Below, piece by piece: positions 9,280 to 18,432 of a DNA stretch of 64,000 bases. Every line of letters begins with the position of its first letter. Within the stretch, counting starts at the first letter, position 1. Position numbers and translations under genes: made by a program. The notes under the pieces are model-generated. The model searched no databases and was not told the origin of the DNA. It worked only from the letters and a program-made list of their open reading frames with translations. Origin of the DNA: Isoptericola chiayiensis (GTDB taxonomy: Bacteria; Actinomycetota; Actinomycetes; Actinomycetales; Cellulomonadaceae); contig NZ_JABEZT010000007.1 in NCBI RefSeq assembly GCF_013149805.1, positions 142,557 to 206,556 on the forward strand, written 5' to 3'.

Positions 9280-9992
9280 GTGGCGCACGCCGCGTGGGCC
9301 TCCAGCACGGCCCGGCTGAACGCGACCGGCGCGTCCAGGCTCACCAGGTGGCGCGCCCGCGGCACGATCACCAGGCGGGCGTCCGCCCCCGAGGAGCGGG
9401 CCGCGGCCAGCATGGAGCGCTCGTGCCCCCGGAAGTGGTCCCACTGGCCGTTCACGAGCCGCACCGGGCTGTCGGCGGCGGCGAGCGCACGCCGGGTGTC
9501 CAGAGCGCCCACCTCGACGAGCACGTCGCCCATGGCGTCCAGGGCGAACCCCCCGGCCGCCAGGTCGCGCACCGAGGCGTCGTCGAGCATGCCGCGCACG
9601 AACGTGTCGTTGAGCCACGCCCCGCTGTCCGGCCAGCGCTCGATCCACCGCGCCAGGTGCAGCCAGGCCGCACGCAGAGGCGTGTCCGGGCTCGTGCAGC
9701 ACGAGGCGGCGACGAGCCCGGCGCACTGCTCCGGCCGGCGGGCACGGTGCTCGATGCCGACGTACCCGCCGAGCGACAGCCCGACCACGAGGGCCCGACC
9801 CCCCACGGAGTCGACGGCGTCGCCCACGGTGGCCACGGCGTCGTCCAGCCCGAACGGCACGTCCCGCCGGGACCCGTGACCGGGCAGGTCGGGCGCGACG
9901 ACGGTCGCGCCGGCCGCGTGCAGGGCGTCGACCTGCCGGCGCCACATCGTGGCCGACGTCCGCGAACCGTGCAGCAGCACCACCGGGAGCAT
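9147..9992 (-). CDS. Alpha/beta hydrolase fold protein
   Basis: A 281-residue soluble hydrolase of unknown substrate. It has the oxyanion HG motif (VVLLHGSRTSATMW), the nucleophile elbow GLSLGG (Ser), an acid candidate in NGQWDHFRG and the catalytic His in ARHLVSLDAP. This resembles the enol-lactone hydrolase/RutD-like branch. The recognisable domain ends near residue 228. The last 45 or so residues (Arg/Ser/Thr-rich) are read antisense through the end of the ROK-like gene and look like read-through rather than a domain. Start ATG 9992-9990. It lies downstream of rplQ, separated by a strong terminator. Confidence 0.85.
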   Translation of the reverse strand: MLPVVLLHGSRTSATMWRRQVDALHAAGATVVAPDLPGHGSRRDVPFGLDDAVATVGDAVDSVGGRALVVGLSLGGYVGIEHRARRPEQCAGLVAASCCTSPDTPLRAAWLHLARWIERWPDSGAWLNDTFVRGMLDDASVRDLAAGGFALDAMGDVLVEVGALDTRRALAAADSPVRLVNGQWDHFRGHERSMLAAARSSGADARLVIVPRARHLVSLDAPVAFSRAVLEAHAACATYGRGRSHARTPPTSAAEFGTTTTSSPSRASAVAVRRRELPPPT

Positions 9993-10010
9993 GAGTTCAC
10001 CGTAGGGACG

Positions 10011-10045
10011 ACGAGGGCCCCGCACCATCGGTGCGGGGCCCTCGT
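10011..10045 (-). terminator. Terminator after rplQ
   Basis: Perfect 15-bp stem (10011-10025 with 10031-10045) and a 5-nt loop, 22 nt past the rplQ stop on the minus strand. It marks the end of the infA-to-rplQ ribosomal run and shields the alpha/beta hydrolase gene. Confidence 0.85.
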
Positions 10046-10067
10046 GACGTCCGGAGCGGAAGGGGAC

Positions 10068-10583
10068 TCAGTCCTCCTTCTTCTCCTCGGTCGACTCGGC
10101 CTCGGTCGTCTCGGCGGCCGGGGTCTCCTCCGCCGGGGTCTCCTCGGCGGGCTTCTCGGCCTCGGGCTTCGACGCCTTCTCGGCGGCCTGGGTGGCCTCC
10201 TTGACGACGCCCTGCTTGGGGCTGACCGGCTCGGTCACCAGCTCGATGACGGCCATCGGGGCGTTGTCGCCCTTGCGGTTGCCGACCTTCGTGATGCGCG
10301 TGTAGCCGCCGTCGCGCTCGGCCATCGACGGAGCGATCTCCGTGAACAGCGTGTGCACGACCGACTGGTCACGCACGACGCGCAGCACCCGACGACGGGC
10401 GTGCAGGTCGCCGCGCTTGGCGAACGTGATCAGGCGCTCGGCGACCGGACGCAGCCGCTTGGCCTTGGTCTCGGTCGTGGTGATCCGGCCGTGCTCGAAC
10501 AGCGCCGTCGACAGGTTCGCGAGGATCAGGCGCTCGTGAGCCGGGCTGCCACCGAGCCGCGGACCCTTGGTGGGGGTAGGCAT
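10068..10583 (-). CDS. rplQ: 50S ribosomal protein L17 with acidic tail
   Basis: Large-subunit protein near the exit tunnel. The core ([20 protein letters not shown] to about residue 120) is standard L17. About 50 further residues form a Glu/Pro/Ala/Thr low-complexity acidic tail ending EEKKED, giving 171 residues against about 120 in most bacteria. Such tails are seen in other Actinobacteria. Start ATG 10583-10581 with AAGGAG upstream. It follows rpoA by 76 nt, the standard order. Confidence 0.97.
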   Translation of the reverse strand: MPTPTKGPRLGGSPAHERLILANLSTALFEHGRITTTETKAKRLRPVAERLITFAKRGDLHARRRVLRVVRDQSVVHTLFTEIAPSMAERDGGYTRITKVGNRKGDNAPMAVIELVTEPVSPKQGVVKEATQAAEKASKPEAEKPAEETPAEETPAAETTEAESTEEKKED

Positions 10584-10659
10584 TTCTGGTTCTCCTTGAG
10601 GGTGGTTCCGCACCGCGCGGCCCCGTCATGTCGATCGGTGCCGCAGCGGGCGCGGTACG

Positions 10660-11670
10660 TCAGTACGTCTGCTCGTCCGGGTACGCGGTCTCGTCGTCCC
10701 CGAAGTACTGCGCCGCCGACGGGTCGAAGTCGAGCGGGGAGTCCTTGAGAGCAAGGCCGAGCTCCGCGAGCTTCTCCTTGACCTCGTTGATCGACTTCGC
10801 ACCGAAGTTGCGGATGTCGAGCAGGTCCGCCTCGCTGCGCGCGACGAGCTCACCGACCTGGTGGATGCCCTCGCGCTTGAGGCAGTTGTACGAGCGGATG
10901 GTGAGGTTGAGCTCCTCGATCGGCAGCGCCAGGTCGGCAGCCAGCGCGGAGTCCGTTGGGGACGGACCGATCTCGATGCCCTCGGCCTCGACGTTCAGCT
11001 CCCGGGCCAGGCCGAAGAGCTCGACGAGCGTCTTGCCGGCCGACGCGAGCGCGTCCCGCGGCGCGATGGCCTGCTTGGTCTCGACGTCGACGATCAGCTT
11101 GTCGAAGTCCGTGCGCTGCTCCACACGGGTCGCCTCGACCTTGTAGGTGACCTTCAGGACCGGCGAGTAGATCGAGTCCACCGGGATCCGACCGATCTCG
11201 GCGTCCGGGGTCTTGTTCTGCGCGGCGGACACGTAGCCACGACCCCGCTCGACGGTCAGCTCGATCTCGAGCGTGCCCTCGTCGTTGAGCGTGGCGATGT
11301 GCAGGTCGGGGTTGTGCACCTCGACACCCGCCGGCGGCACGATGTCCGCCGCGGTCGCCGCACCGGCGCCCTGCTTGCGCAGGTACATCACGACCGGCTC
11401 GTCGTTCTCGGAGGAGACCACGAGGTTCTTGATGTTGAGGATGATCTCGGTGACGTCCTCCTTCACCCCCGGCACGGTGGTGAACTCGTGGAGCACACCG
11501 TCGATGCGGATGGAGGTGACCGCCGCGCCCGGGATGGACGACAGGAGCGTCCGGCGCAGGGAGTTGCCGAGCGTGTAGCCGAAGCCCGGCTCCAGCGGCT
11601 CGATGGAGAACCGCGAACGGTAGTCCGAGATGACCTCTTCGGTCAGCGTGGGGCGCTGTGCGATGAGCAC
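10660..11670 (-). CDS. rpoA: RNA polymerase alpha subunit
   Basis: Dimeric platform for RNA polymerase assembly; the C-terminal domain contacts UP elements and activators. 336 residues: N-terminal domain about 1-230 (with [18 protein letters not shown] and the dimer interface), a flexible linker, and the C-terminal domain about 250-315 with [17 protein letters not shown] and [15 protein letters not shown] (helix-hairpin-helix). An acidic tail ends [11 protein letters not shown]. Start ATG 11670-11668 at MLIAQRPTL, the usual actinobacterial N-terminus. Separated from rpsK by a strong hairpin, so it may have its own promoter. Confidence 0.98.
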   Translation of the reverse strand: MLIAQRPTLTEEVISDYRSRFSIEPLEPGFGYTLGNSLRRTLLSSIPGAAVTSIRIDGVLHEFTTVPGVKEDVTEIILNIKNLVVSSENDEPVVMYLRKQGAGAATAADIVPPAGVEVHNPDLHIATLNDEGTLEIELTVERGRGYVSAAQNKTPDAEIGRIPVDSIYSPVLKVTYKVEATRVEQRTDFDKLIVDVETKQAIAPRDALASAGKTLVELFGLARELNVEAEGIEIGPSPTDSALAADLALPIEELNLTIRSYNCLKREGIHQVGELVARSEADLLDIRNFGAKSINEVKEKLAELGLALKDSPLDFDPSAAQYFGDDETAYPDEQTY

Positions 11671-11772
11671 TGTGTTGGTCCTTTCAGTGTGCGTCCGCTA
11701 TATGACGCATCACGGATCCGCGCTCTGGCGCGGCCCCGGGCGGGACTCGGTCCACCCGTCCGGGCAGGGTGC

Positions 11773-11804
11773 GGACCGGCCGGCCCGTCGGGGCCGGCCG
11801 GTCC
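11773..11804 (-). terminator. Hairpin between rpsK and rpoA
   Basis: Perfect 14-bp GC stem (11773-11786 with 11791-11804) and a 4-nt loop, starting 7 nt past the rpsK stop on the minus strand. It can terminate or attenuate transcription before rpoA, which starts about 100 nt further on. Confidence 0.8.
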
Positions 11805-11810
11805 ACGAGG

Positions 11811-12215
11811 TCAGACGCGGCGACGCTTCGGGGGGCGGCAGCCGTTGTGCGCCTGGGGGGTGACGTCCTGGATCGAGCCGACCTCGATGCCGGTCGCCTG
11901 CAGGGAGCGGATGGCGGTCTCACGACCGGAACCCGGGCCCTTGACGAAGACGTCGACCTTCTTGACCCCGTGGTCCTGCGCACGGCGCGCGGCCGACTCG
12001 GCGGCGAGCTGCGCGGCGTACGGCGTGGACTTGCGGGAGCCCTTGAAGCCGACGTGGCCGGCGGACGCCCACGAGATCACGGCGCCCGACGGGTCGGTGA
12101 TCGAGACGATCGTGTTGTTGAACGTGCTCTTGATGTGTGCCTGGCCGTGCGGGACGTTCTTCTTGTCCTTGCGACGCGGCTTGCGCGCGGCGGTGGCGCG
12201 AGTCTTGGGAGGCAT
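11811..12215 (-). CDS. rpsK: 30S ribosomal protein S11
   Basis: Platform protein of the small subunit, binding 16S rRNA near the mRNA exit. 134 residues with the S11 hallmarks [32 protein letters not shown] and the C-terminal [15 protein letters not shown]. The basic N-terminus [19 protein letters not shown] is typical of Actinobacteria. Start ATG 12215-12213. Preceded by rpsM (80-nt gap) and followed by rpoA; rpsD, often between rpsK and rpoA, is absent. Confidence 0.98.
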   Translation of the reverse strand: MPPKTRATAARKPRRKDKKNVPHGQAHIKSTFNNTIVSITDPSGAVISWASAGHVGFKGSRKSTPYAAQLAAESAARRAQDHGVKKVDVFVKGPGSGRETAIRSLQATGIEVGSIQDVTPQAHNGCRPPKRRRV

Positions 12216-12295
12216 GTGCGTTGATACTCCTGGTCTGAGGTCGTCGGACCGGGGCGGAGGTCAGCGGTGCTGACCCGCTCCACGGACTGCTGACG

Positions 12296-12670
12296 TCAGC
12301 GGGCCTTCTTCTTGCCCGCGACGGTGCGCTTCTTGCCCTTGCGGGTACGCGCGTTGGTCTTGGTGCGCTGACCGCGCACCGGCAGCCCGCGACGGTGACG
12401 CAGACCCTGGTAGGTGCCGATCTCCACCTTGCGGCGGATGTCGGCCGCGACCTCGCGGCGGAGGTCACCCTCGAGCTGGTAGTTGCCCTCGAGGAAGTCG
12501 CGGAGCGCGACGAGCTCGGCGTCGCCGAGGTCCTTCACGCGCTGGTCCGGGGAGATCCCCGTCGCCGCGACGGCCTGCTCGGCGCGGGTGCGTCCGACGC
12601 CGTAGATGTAGGTGAGCGCGACCACGACCCGCTTCTCGCGGGGGAGGTCGACGCCGACAAGACGTGCCAT
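12296..12670 (-). CDS. rpsM: 30S ribosomal protein S13
   Basis: Head protein of the small subunit contacting the P-site tRNA and 50S bridges. 124 residues: [26 protein letters not shown], a helix-two-turn-helix core, the [19 protein letters not shown] motif and a Lys/Arg/Ala-rich tail. Start ATG 12670-12668; the upstream in-frame extension is not conserved. Separated from rpmJ by 183 nt of unassigned DNA in which I see no clear gene. Confidence 0.98.
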   Translation of the reverse strand: MARLVGVDLPREKRVVVALTYIYGVGRTRAEQAVAATGISPDQRVKDLGDAELVALRDFLEGNYQLEGDLRREVAADIRRKVEIGTYQGLRHRRGLPVRGQRTKTNARTRKGKKRTVAGKKKAR

Positions 12671-12853
12671 GTGTCTTCCGGCTCCTGTGCTTCGTCCAGA
12701 GGTCTTCCGCACCGCCTTCCCGCGAGGACCGCGGGCCCCGGCCCCTGGACCGAGGGTTCCCCTCGCCGTGCCCGTCGGAGCGGGAGGTCGAGGTTCGTGG
12801 TGGTGCGCTGCCCGCGCCGGTCCGTGGACCTGGTGCGGGGTCGTGCTCGTGAT

Positions 12854-12967
12854 TCAGCCCTGGCGCTGCTTGTGGCGCTGGTTCGAGCAGATCACCATGA
12901 CGCGACCGTGCCGGCGGATCACCTTGCACTGGTCGCAGATCTTCTTGACGCTCGGCTTGACCTTCAT
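12854..12967 (-). CDS. rpmJ: 50S ribosomal protein L36 (zinc-binding type)
   Basis: A 37-residue protein reading [20 protein letters not shown] onward to a KQRQG end. It is the zinc-ribbon (C+) form: Cys11, Cys14, Cys27 and His32 are all present. Zinc-dependent L36 paralogues are often replaced under zinc starvation by a Cys-free form; none is in this window. ATG 12967-12965, TGA 12856-12854. Lies between infA (79-nt gap) and rpsM, the usual place. Confidence 0.96.
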   Translation of the reverse strand: MKVKPSVKKICDQCKVIRRHGRVMVICSNQRHKQRQG

Positions 12968-13046
12968 CAGTGTTCCTCCGCCACCTCAGGACCGGCCGTG
13001 GGCCGCTCCGTCCGGGTGGCGATGTCGATCGGGTGGGGGATGACGA

Positions 13047-13268
13047 CTACTTGTAGCGGTAGACGATCCGGCCACGGGACAGGTCGTACGGGCTCAGCTC
13101 GACGACCACCCGGTCCTCGGGGAGGATCCGGATGTAGTGCTGACGCATCTTGCCCGAGATGTGCGCGAGAACCTTGTGACCGTTGGCCAGCTCCACGCGG
13201 AACATCGCGTTCGGCAGGGCCTCGATCACGCTGCCCTCGATCTCGATGACACCGTCCTTCTTTGCCAT
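13047..13268 (-). CDS. infA: Translation initiation factor IF-1
   Basis: Binds the 30S A-site during initiation. 73 residues, single S1-like OB fold: [20 protein letters not shown] through RGRIVYRYK. The length is the family's usual 72-73. ATG 13268-13266; the longer in-frame upstream stretch is not conserved. First gene of the infA-rpmJ-rpsM-rpsK unit, with a promoter candidate about 190 nt upstream. Confidence 0.98.
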   Translation of the reverse strand: MAKKDGVIEIEGSVIEALPNAMFRVELANGHKVLAHISGKMRQHYIRILPEDRVVVELSPYDLSRGRIVYRYK

Positions 13269-13458
13269 GTCCTCCGCTAACTCTCGTCTGTGTCTTTCGA
13301 CGGACTGCTGCCACGCGCCTCGGCCCGGCCGCGGAAAGACCACGGGGAGAGCGTCGGGGACGTGGATCGCGTGCTTCCGCTCCCTGGCCGACGGCCTGCC
13401 GGACCCCGGAGACCGGGACGACAGGGAGGGCTCACGAACGGACTACACCCGACAGACC

Positions 13459-13486
13459 ATCGTACTCCATCGGCACGGAAGGGCAA
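13459..13486 (-). promoter_or_regulatory. Candidate sigma-A promoter for infA
   Basis: On the minus strand, TTGCCC (13486-13481), a 16-nt spacer and TACGAT (13464-13459) resemble a housekeeping promoter. It would give an untranslated leader of roughly 180 nt before infA. The map-infA gap (13269-13534) holds no other recognisable feature. The gene order makes a promoter here likely; the exact boxes are inferred by eye. Confidence 0.5.
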
Positions 13487-13534
13487 CCCGCTCTGCGTCA
13501 CACCTCGGCGCGGGTTCGTCTCATCCACGCTCGT

Positions 13535-14413
13535 TCAGCCCAGGGCGACCGGCTGCACCTCGAACGGCGCCAGCCCGGCGGTGCCCAGGTCGTGCGCCGT
13601 CAGGACCGCGATGCCGTCCTCCAGCACCGCGACCGTGTGCTCCCAGTGCGCGGCGCGGGACCCGTCGGTGGTGACGACGGTCCAGTCATCGGCGAGCACA
13701 CGGGTCGCGGCACCACCGCGGGTGACCATGGGCTCGACGGCGAGGCAGAGGCCCGGCCGGACCCGCGGACCGCGGTCGGAGGCGCGGAAGTTCAGCACGT
13801 CGGGCGGCTGGTGCATCGCCGTCCCGATCCCGTGCCCTGTGTACTCCTCGACGATGCCGTACCCGGCACCGTCGATCTCCCCCGCCAGCTCCACGGCGGT
13901 CTCCACCGCATCGCCGACCTCGCCGACGCGCCGGGCGCCCGCCAGCGCGCTGATGCCGGCCCACATCGCCGTCCTGGCGGCGCGCGAGAGCCGCGCGTCG
14001 CCGGGATCGGCGACGGCGGCCGCCGGCTCGGCGTCGTCGTCCATCGCACCGTTCGGACCGACGAGGAACGTCACCGCGGAGTCCCCGTGCCAGCCGTCGA
14101 CGACCGCGCCGCAGTCGATCGACACCAGGTCGCCGGCGTGCAGGATCCGGTCCCCCGGGATGCCGTGCACGACCTGGTCGTTCACCGACGCGCAGATCGT
14201 GGCCGGGAACCCCTGGTAGCCGAGGAACGACGGCGTGGCGCCCGCCGACGCGATGGCGTCCGCCGCCACCCGGTCGAGCTCCGCCGTCGTCGTGCCGGGC
14301 CGCGCGGCGTCGCGCACGGCGGCCAGCGTGTCCGCCACCACCAGCCCGGCCCGCCGCATGAGCAGGACCTGCTCGCGGGACTTGAGCTCGAGGCGGGGGC
14401 GGGAGCGGAACAC
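13535..14413 (-). CDS. map: Type I methionine aminopeptidase
   Basis: Removes the N-terminal Met after deformylation. 292 residues; dinuclear metal ligands are visible at Asp100 (SIDCG), Asp111 (HGDSAVTF), His194 (EYTGHGIGTAMH), and the Glu residues of AVEPMV and WEHTVAV. A 25-residue acidic insert (about 118-142, with MDDDAEPAAAVADPGD) makes it longer than the common 250-285. Start GTG 14413-14411, 8 nt after the adk stop. Together with def in this window it completes N-terminal Met processing. Confidence 0.96.
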   Translation of the reverse strand: MFRSRPRLELKSREQVLLMRRAGLVVADTLAAVRDAARPGTTTAELDRVAADAIASAGATPSFLGYQGFPATICASVNDQVVHGIPGDRILHAGDLVSIDCGAVVDGWHGDSAVTFLVGPNGAMDDDAEPAAAVADPGDARLSRAARTAMWAGISALAGARRVGEVGDAVETAVELAGEIDGAGYGIVEEYTGHGIGTAMHQPPDVLNFRASDRGPRVRPGLCLAVEPMVTRGGAATRVLADDWTVVTTDGSRAAHWEHTVAVLEDGIAVLTAHDLGTAGLAPFEVQPVALG

Positions 14414-14421
14414 GGGACTCC

Positions 14422-15063
14422 TCAGCCGAGCTGCTGCGCGAGGGCCGCCACGACGCGGTCCGTGACCTCGGAGATCTCCCCGATGCCGTCCACCCGCGCC
14501 AGGAGCCCGCGCTCGGCGTAGGCGGCGGTCAGCGGCGCCGTCTCGGCGTCGTAGATGTCCAGGCGACGCGCGATCGCGTCCGGGGTGTCGTCCTCGCGGC
14601 CCTCGAGCTCCGCCCGCTTGGCGATGCGGGCGAGCAGCTCGTCGCGGTCGGCGGTGAGCTCCACGACGCCGTCCAGCTCCCAGTCGAGGTCGCCCAGGAT
14701 CTGGTCGAGGGCCTCGACCTGGTGCGCGTTGCGCGGGTAGCCGTCGAGGAGGAACCCGCCGCGGACGTCGTCCTCGGCCAGGCGGTCCCGGACCATCGAG
14801 TCCGTCACCTCGTCCGGGACCAGCTCGCCCTTCGCCGAGTACTCCTGGGCGAGCTTGCCCAGGTCCGTGCCGCCGGCGATGTTCGCGCGGAAGATGTCGC
14901 CCGTCGAGATCGTGGGGATGCCGAAGAGCTCGGCCAGGCGGGCGGCCTGGGTACCCTTGCCGGCGCCCTGCGGCCCCATGATCACCAGGCGCGTCAGACG
15001 GCCCTCGGCGCTCGGGGAGCCGTGCAGCTCGCGGCGGGTGGTCGGGGTGTTCGACTCGGTCAA
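14422..15063 (-). CDS. adk: Adenylate kinase
   Basis: Reversible ATP + AMP to 2 ADP. The P-loop GPQGAGKGTQAARLAELF is followed by the AMP-binding STGDIFRANI and the DGYPRNAHQVEAL motif. The LID domain is the short type with no zinc Cys residues. The start is uncertain. I choose the TTG at 15063-15061, which overlaps the secY stop as TTGA and gives 213 residues. It adds a roughly 22-residue N-terminal extension before RLTRLVIMGPQG. An internal GTG at the VIMG motif would cut the first beta strand. No ATG is available upstream of the P-loop. Confidence 0.93.
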   Translation of the reverse strand: MTESNTPTTRRELHGSPSAEGRLTRLVIMGPQGAGKGTQAARLAELFGIPTISTGDIFRANIAGGTDLGKLAQEYSAKGELVPDEVTDSMVRDRLAEDDVRGGFLLDGYPRNAHQVEALDQILGDLDWELDGVVELTADRDELLARIAKRAELEGREDDTPDAIARRLDIYDAETAPLTAAYAERGLLARVDGIGEISEVTDRVVAALAQQLG

Positions 15064-16358
15064 CGGAGGAACCCTTCGTAGTGTCGCTGCTGGAGCTGGG
15101 AGTTGACCTGCTTCACGAACTCCAGGCCGACGCCGACGATGATGAGGATCGACGTCCCGCCGAACGGGATGTTCGTGGTCACGCCCAGGAACACCAGCAC
15201 CAGCGTCGGGATGAGCGCGACGATGGCGAGGTACAGGGCGCCGGCGGACGTGATGCGGGTGATCACGTAGTCCAGGTACTCGGCCGTGGGCCGGCCGGCG
15301 CGGATACCGGGGATGAAGCCCCCGTACTTCTTCATGTTGTCCGCGACCTCGTCCGGGTTGAACGTGATCGAGGTGTAGAAGAACGCGAAGAACACGATCA
15401 TCAGGACGTACACCGCGATGTAGATCGGCTGGTCCTGCTGGGCGAGGTTGTTCGAGATCCAGATGACCCAGCCGGCCGTCTGGTCGCCGAACTGCGCGAG
15501 GAGCGCCGGGATCGCGAGGATCGACGCCGCGAAGATCACCGGGATCACGCCGGCCATGTTGATCTTGATCGGGATGTAGGTGCTCGTCCCGCCGTACATC
15601 CGGCGGCCGACCATGCGCTTGGCGTACTGCACCGGGATCCGGCGCTGCGACTGCTCCACGTAGACGACCATGCCGATCACCAGGACGATCACGGCGATCA
15701 TGATCATGAAGTTCAGCGGGCCGTTCGCGCCACCGGCGATGGACCACAGGGCCGTCGGGAAGCTGGCGACGATCGAGGTGAAGATCAGCAGCGACATGCC
15801 GTTGCCGATGCCCTTCTCGGTGATCAGCTCACCGAGCCACATGACCAGGCCGGTACCGGCGGTCATGGTGACCACCATGAGGAAGGCGGTCATGAAGCTG
15901 TCGTCGACGACGACGTCGACCGGGCAGCCGGGGAACAGCAGCCCCGTGCGGGCCGTGGTGATGATCGTCGTCGACTGCAGGATCGCCAGCGCGATGGTCA
16001 GGTAGCGCGTGTACTGCGTCAGCTTGGCCTGACCCGACTGGCCCTCCTTGTGCAGCGCCTCGAACCGCGGGATCACGACACGCAGGAGCTGCGTGATGAT
16101 GCTGGCCGTGATGTACGGCATGATCCCGAGGGCGAACACCGACAGCTGCAGGAGCGCGCCACCGCTGAACGTGTTGACGAGACCCAGCAACGACGTGCTG
16201 CCCTCCTGGGCCGCCACGCACTGCTGGACGTTCGCGTAGTCCACGCCCGGCGTCGGGATGAACGACCCCACGCGGAAGAGCGACATGATCGCGATCGTGA
16301 ACAGCAGCTTGCGCCGCAGGTCCGGTGTCCGGAAAGCCCGGCCGAATGCGCTGAGCAC
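15060..16358 (-). CDS. secY: Protein translocase subunit SecY
   Basis: Channel subunit of the Sec translocon in the inner membrane. 432 residues with ten predicted helices; signatures include FRVGSFIPTPGVDY near the N-terminus, GNGMSLLIFTSI, QRRIPVQYAKRMVGR (cytoplasmic loop for ribosome/SecA contact) and GTSILIIVGVGLEFVKQ. Start ATG 16358-16356. Overlaps adk by 4 nt. It begins a new unit: a strong terminator ends rplO upstream. SecE is also encoded in this window. Confidence 0.98.
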   Translation of the reverse strand: MLSAFGRAFRTPDLRRKLLFTIAIMSLFRVGSFIPTPGVDYANVQQCVAAQEGSTSLLGLVNTFSGGALLQLSVFALGIMPYITASIITQLLRVVIPRFEALHKEGQSGQAKLTQYTRYLTIALAILQSTTIITTARTGLLFPGCPVDVVVDDSFMTAFLMVVTMTAGTGLVMWLGELITEKGIGNGMSLLIFTSIVASFPTALWSIAGGANGPLNFMIMIAVIVLVIGMVVYVEQSQRRIPVQYAKRMVGRRMYGGTSTYIPIKINMAGVIPVIFAASILAIPALLAQFGDQTAGWVIWISNNLAQQDQPIYIAVYVLMIVFFAFFYTSITFNPDEVADNMKKYGGFIPGIRAGRPTAEYLDYVITRITSAGALYLAIVALIPTLVLVFLGVTTNIPFGGTSILIIVGVGLEFVKQVNSQLQQRHYEGFLR

Positions 16359-16651
16359 CTATCCTCCTGACCCGCCACGGCGGGGTGTCGTGCCGCCGGT
16401 GGAACCGGCGAGATGAGGTCCGTCCACGCTGCGGGCCGTCCCGCGGCGCCGACGCACCGACTCGGTCGTGGTCCGGCCGGCGTCTGCCGGCGACCCACCG
16501 CGCACGCCGCGCGCGGTGCGGACCGTGACGGATTCTACGTGCCTTCGCACGTGACCTGGACCACGATGGTCCGATCGAACCTAGCAGATCGGACGTACCG
16601 GGCGTGATCCACGCCGCGTCCGGGGCTCCGTCACGTCCGCCCCGGACAGCG
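16359..16651 (-). other. secY upstream region
   Basis: About 290 nt without a supported gene. It should contain the secY-adk-map promoter. A TAGAAT that could serve as a -10 box lies at 16537-16532 on the minus strand, but no good -35 is found 16-18 nt upstream, so this is only a hint. Confidence 0.35.
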
Positions 16652-16688
16652 CACGGGGCCGGTGGCGCGTCGCGCCACCGGCCCCGTG
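16652..16688 (-). terminator. Strong terminator after rplO
   Basis: Perfect 16-bp GC stem (16652-16667 with 16673-16688) with a 5-nt loop, 9 nt past the rplO stop on the minus strand. It separates the spc ribosomal genes from secY. Confidence 0.88.
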
Positions 16689-16696
16689 GTTGGGAC

Positions 16697-17173
16697 TCAG
16701 TCCTCCGAGACCGAACCGCCGGCCGCCAGGACCTTGTCCTTGGCGGAGCCGGAGATCGCGTCGACCGCGACGTCCAGCTTGACGGTGATCTCACCCGTGC
16801 CGAGCACCTTCACCGGCTGGCCGGAGCGGACCGCGCCCTTGGCGACGAGATCGTCGACCGTGACGGAGCCCCCCTCCGGGTACAGCGCGGCGAGCTTGTC
16901 CAGGTTCACGACCTGGTACTCGACGCGGAACGGGTTCTTGAAGCCACGCAGCTTCGGCAGACGCATGTGCAGCGGCATCTGCCCGCCCTCGAAGCCCACC
17001 GGCACCTGGTAGCGGGCCTTGGTGCCCTTGGTGCCGCGACCTGCCGTCTTGCCCTTCGACGCCTCACCACGACCCACACGGGTCTTGGCCTTCTTGGCGC
17101 CGGGGGCCGGACGCAGGTGGTGGACCTTCAGCGGCTGCGACTGCGCGCCCTTGTCCTGGGTGCTGTCGGCCAT
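16697..17173 (-). CDS. rplO: 50S ribosomal protein L15
   Basis: Late-assembly 50S protein. 158 residues: a Gly/Arg/Lys-rich N-terminal loop ([30 protein letters not shown]) and the C-terminal domain with VKVLGTGEI and the [16 protein letters not shown] end typical of L15. ATG 17173-17171. Two nt separate it from rpmD. Last gene of the S10-spc run. Confidence 0.97.
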   Translation of the reverse strand: MADSTQDKGAQSQPLKVHHLRPAPGAKKAKTRVGRGEASKGKTAGRGTKGTKARYQVPVGFEGGQMPLHMRLPKLRGFKNPFRVEYQVVNLDKLAALYPEGGSVTVDDLVAKGAVRSGQPVKVLGTGEITVKLDVAVDAISGSAKDKVLAAGGSVSED

Positions 17174-17175
17174 GA

Positions 17176-17358
17176 TCAGTCGACCTCCTCGACGGTGACG
17201 AGATGCGCCACCGTGGTGACCATGCCACGGATCTCCGGACGGTCCTCCTTCACGGCGATGTCGCCGATCCGCTTGAGGCCGAGGGTCCGCAGCGTGTCAC
17301 GCTGGTTCTGCTTGCCGCCGATGGCGGACTTGACCTGGGTGACCTTGAGTCGAGCCAT
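17176..17358 (-). CDS. rpmD: 50S ribosomal protein L30
   Basis: A 60-residue ferredoxin-like-fold ribosomal protein, [19 protein letters not shown] onward, with the [12 protein letters not shown] motif. The ATG (17358-17356) shares its first base with the rpsE stop (TGATG), indicating coupled translation. The longer upstream frame is a shadow of rpsE. Confidence 0.97.
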   Translation of the reverse strand: MARLKVTQVKSAIGGKQNQRDTLRTLGLKRIGDIAVKEDRPEIRGMVTTVAHLVTVEEVD

Positions 17359-18023
17359 CACGCACCCACCTTCTCGTCGGCCTTGTCGGCCTTCGCGGCG
17401 AGACCGGCGGCCTGCGCGCGCAGGAGCGGGGCCGGAGCCACGTCCTCGAGCGGCAGACCACGGCGCGCGGCCACGGCGGCCGGCTCCTCGAGGCCCTTGA
17501 GGGCCGCGACGGTGGCGTGCACGATGTTGATCGCGTTCGACGAGCCGAGCGACTTGCTCAGCACGTCGTGGATGCCGGCGCACTCCAGCACGGCGCGCAC
17601 CGGACCACCGGCGATCACACCGGTACCCGGGGAGGCCGGGCGCAGGAACACGACGCCGGCAGCCTCCTCGCCCTGGATGGGGTGCGGGATGGTGCCCTGG
17701 ATGCGCGGGACGCGGAAGAAGTTCTTCTTCGCCTCCTCGACACCCTTGGCGATCGCCGAGGGCACCTCCTTGGCCTTGCCGTAGCCGACACCGACGGTGC
17801 CGTCGCCGTCGCCCACCACGACCAGCGCGGTGAAGCTGAAGCGGCGGCCGCCCTTGACGACCTTGGCGACGCGGTTGATCGTCACCACGCGCTCGACGAA
17901 GGCGTTCTTGTCGTCACCGCGGTTGTTGCCGCGGCGGTCGTCGCGCCGGTTGGAACGGCGACCGTCGTTCTTGGACTCGTTGGCGCCCTGGGGGGCGCCG
18001 GTGTTGCGCTGCCCTGCAGCCAT
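17358..18023 (-). CDS. rpsE: 30S ribosomal protein S5
   Basis: Decoding-accuracy protein of the small subunit. 221 residues: an Asn/Arg/Gly/Asp-rich extension (about 1-38), the dsRNA-binding-like domain ([20 protein letters not shown]) and the second domain with [21 protein letters not shown]. The C-terminal 30 residues are Ala/Lys-rich. ATG 18023-18021. The helix [10 protein letters not shown] region, where spectinomycin-resistance changes occur in other species, looks wild type. Confidence 0.97.
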   Translation of the reverse strand: MAAGQRNTGAPQGANESKNDGRRSNRRDDRRGNNRGDDKNAFVERVVTINRVAKVVKGGRRFSFTALVVVGDGDGTVGVGYGKAKEVPSAIAKGVEEAKKNFFRVPRIQGTIPHPIQGEEAAGVVFLRPASPGTGVIAGGPVRAVLECAGIHDVLSKSLGSSNAINIVHATVAALKGLEEPAAVAARRGLPLEDVAPAPLLRAQAAGLAAKADKADEKVGA

Positions 18024-18060
18024 CAGAGGATCCTCATCTTCCGTGCGAACGTGGTCGTCA

Positions 18061-18432
18061 TCACAGCGCCAGACCGCCTTCGCGCGCGCCGTCGGCGACC
18101 GCAGCCACCCGACCGTGGTACTTGTTGCCGCCACGGTCGAAGACCACGGCGTCGACACCGGCAGACTTCGCACGCTCGGCGACGAGCTCGCCGACCTTGC
18201 GGGCCTTGGCGGTCTTGTCGCCGTCCATCGCACGCAGGTCGGCCTCGAGCGTCGAGGCGGACGCGACGGTCTTGCCGACCGTGTCGTCCACGACCTGCGC
18301 CACCATGTGACGCGACGAGCGGGTCACGACGAGGCGCGGACGCGCCGTGGTGCCCTTGATCTTCTTGCGCAGGCGAAGGTGACGACGCTGACGAGCGACG
18401 CTCTTGCCCTTGCCGAGAACCTTGAGAGCCAT
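18061..18432 (-). CDS. rplR: 50S ribosomal protein L18
   Basis: Binds 5S rRNA with L5. 123 residues: [40 protein letters not shown] and the C-terminal [23 protein letters not shown] signature. I use the ATG 18432-18430, which overlaps the rplF stop by one base (TGATG); a GTG one codon upstream is possible. Confidence 0.97.
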   Translation of the reverse strand: MALKVLGKGKSVARQRRHLRLRKKIKGTTARPRLVVTRSSRHMVAQVVDDTVGKTVASASTLEADLRAMDGDKTAKARKVGELVAERAKSAGVDAVVFDRGGNKYHGRVAAVADGAREGGLAL

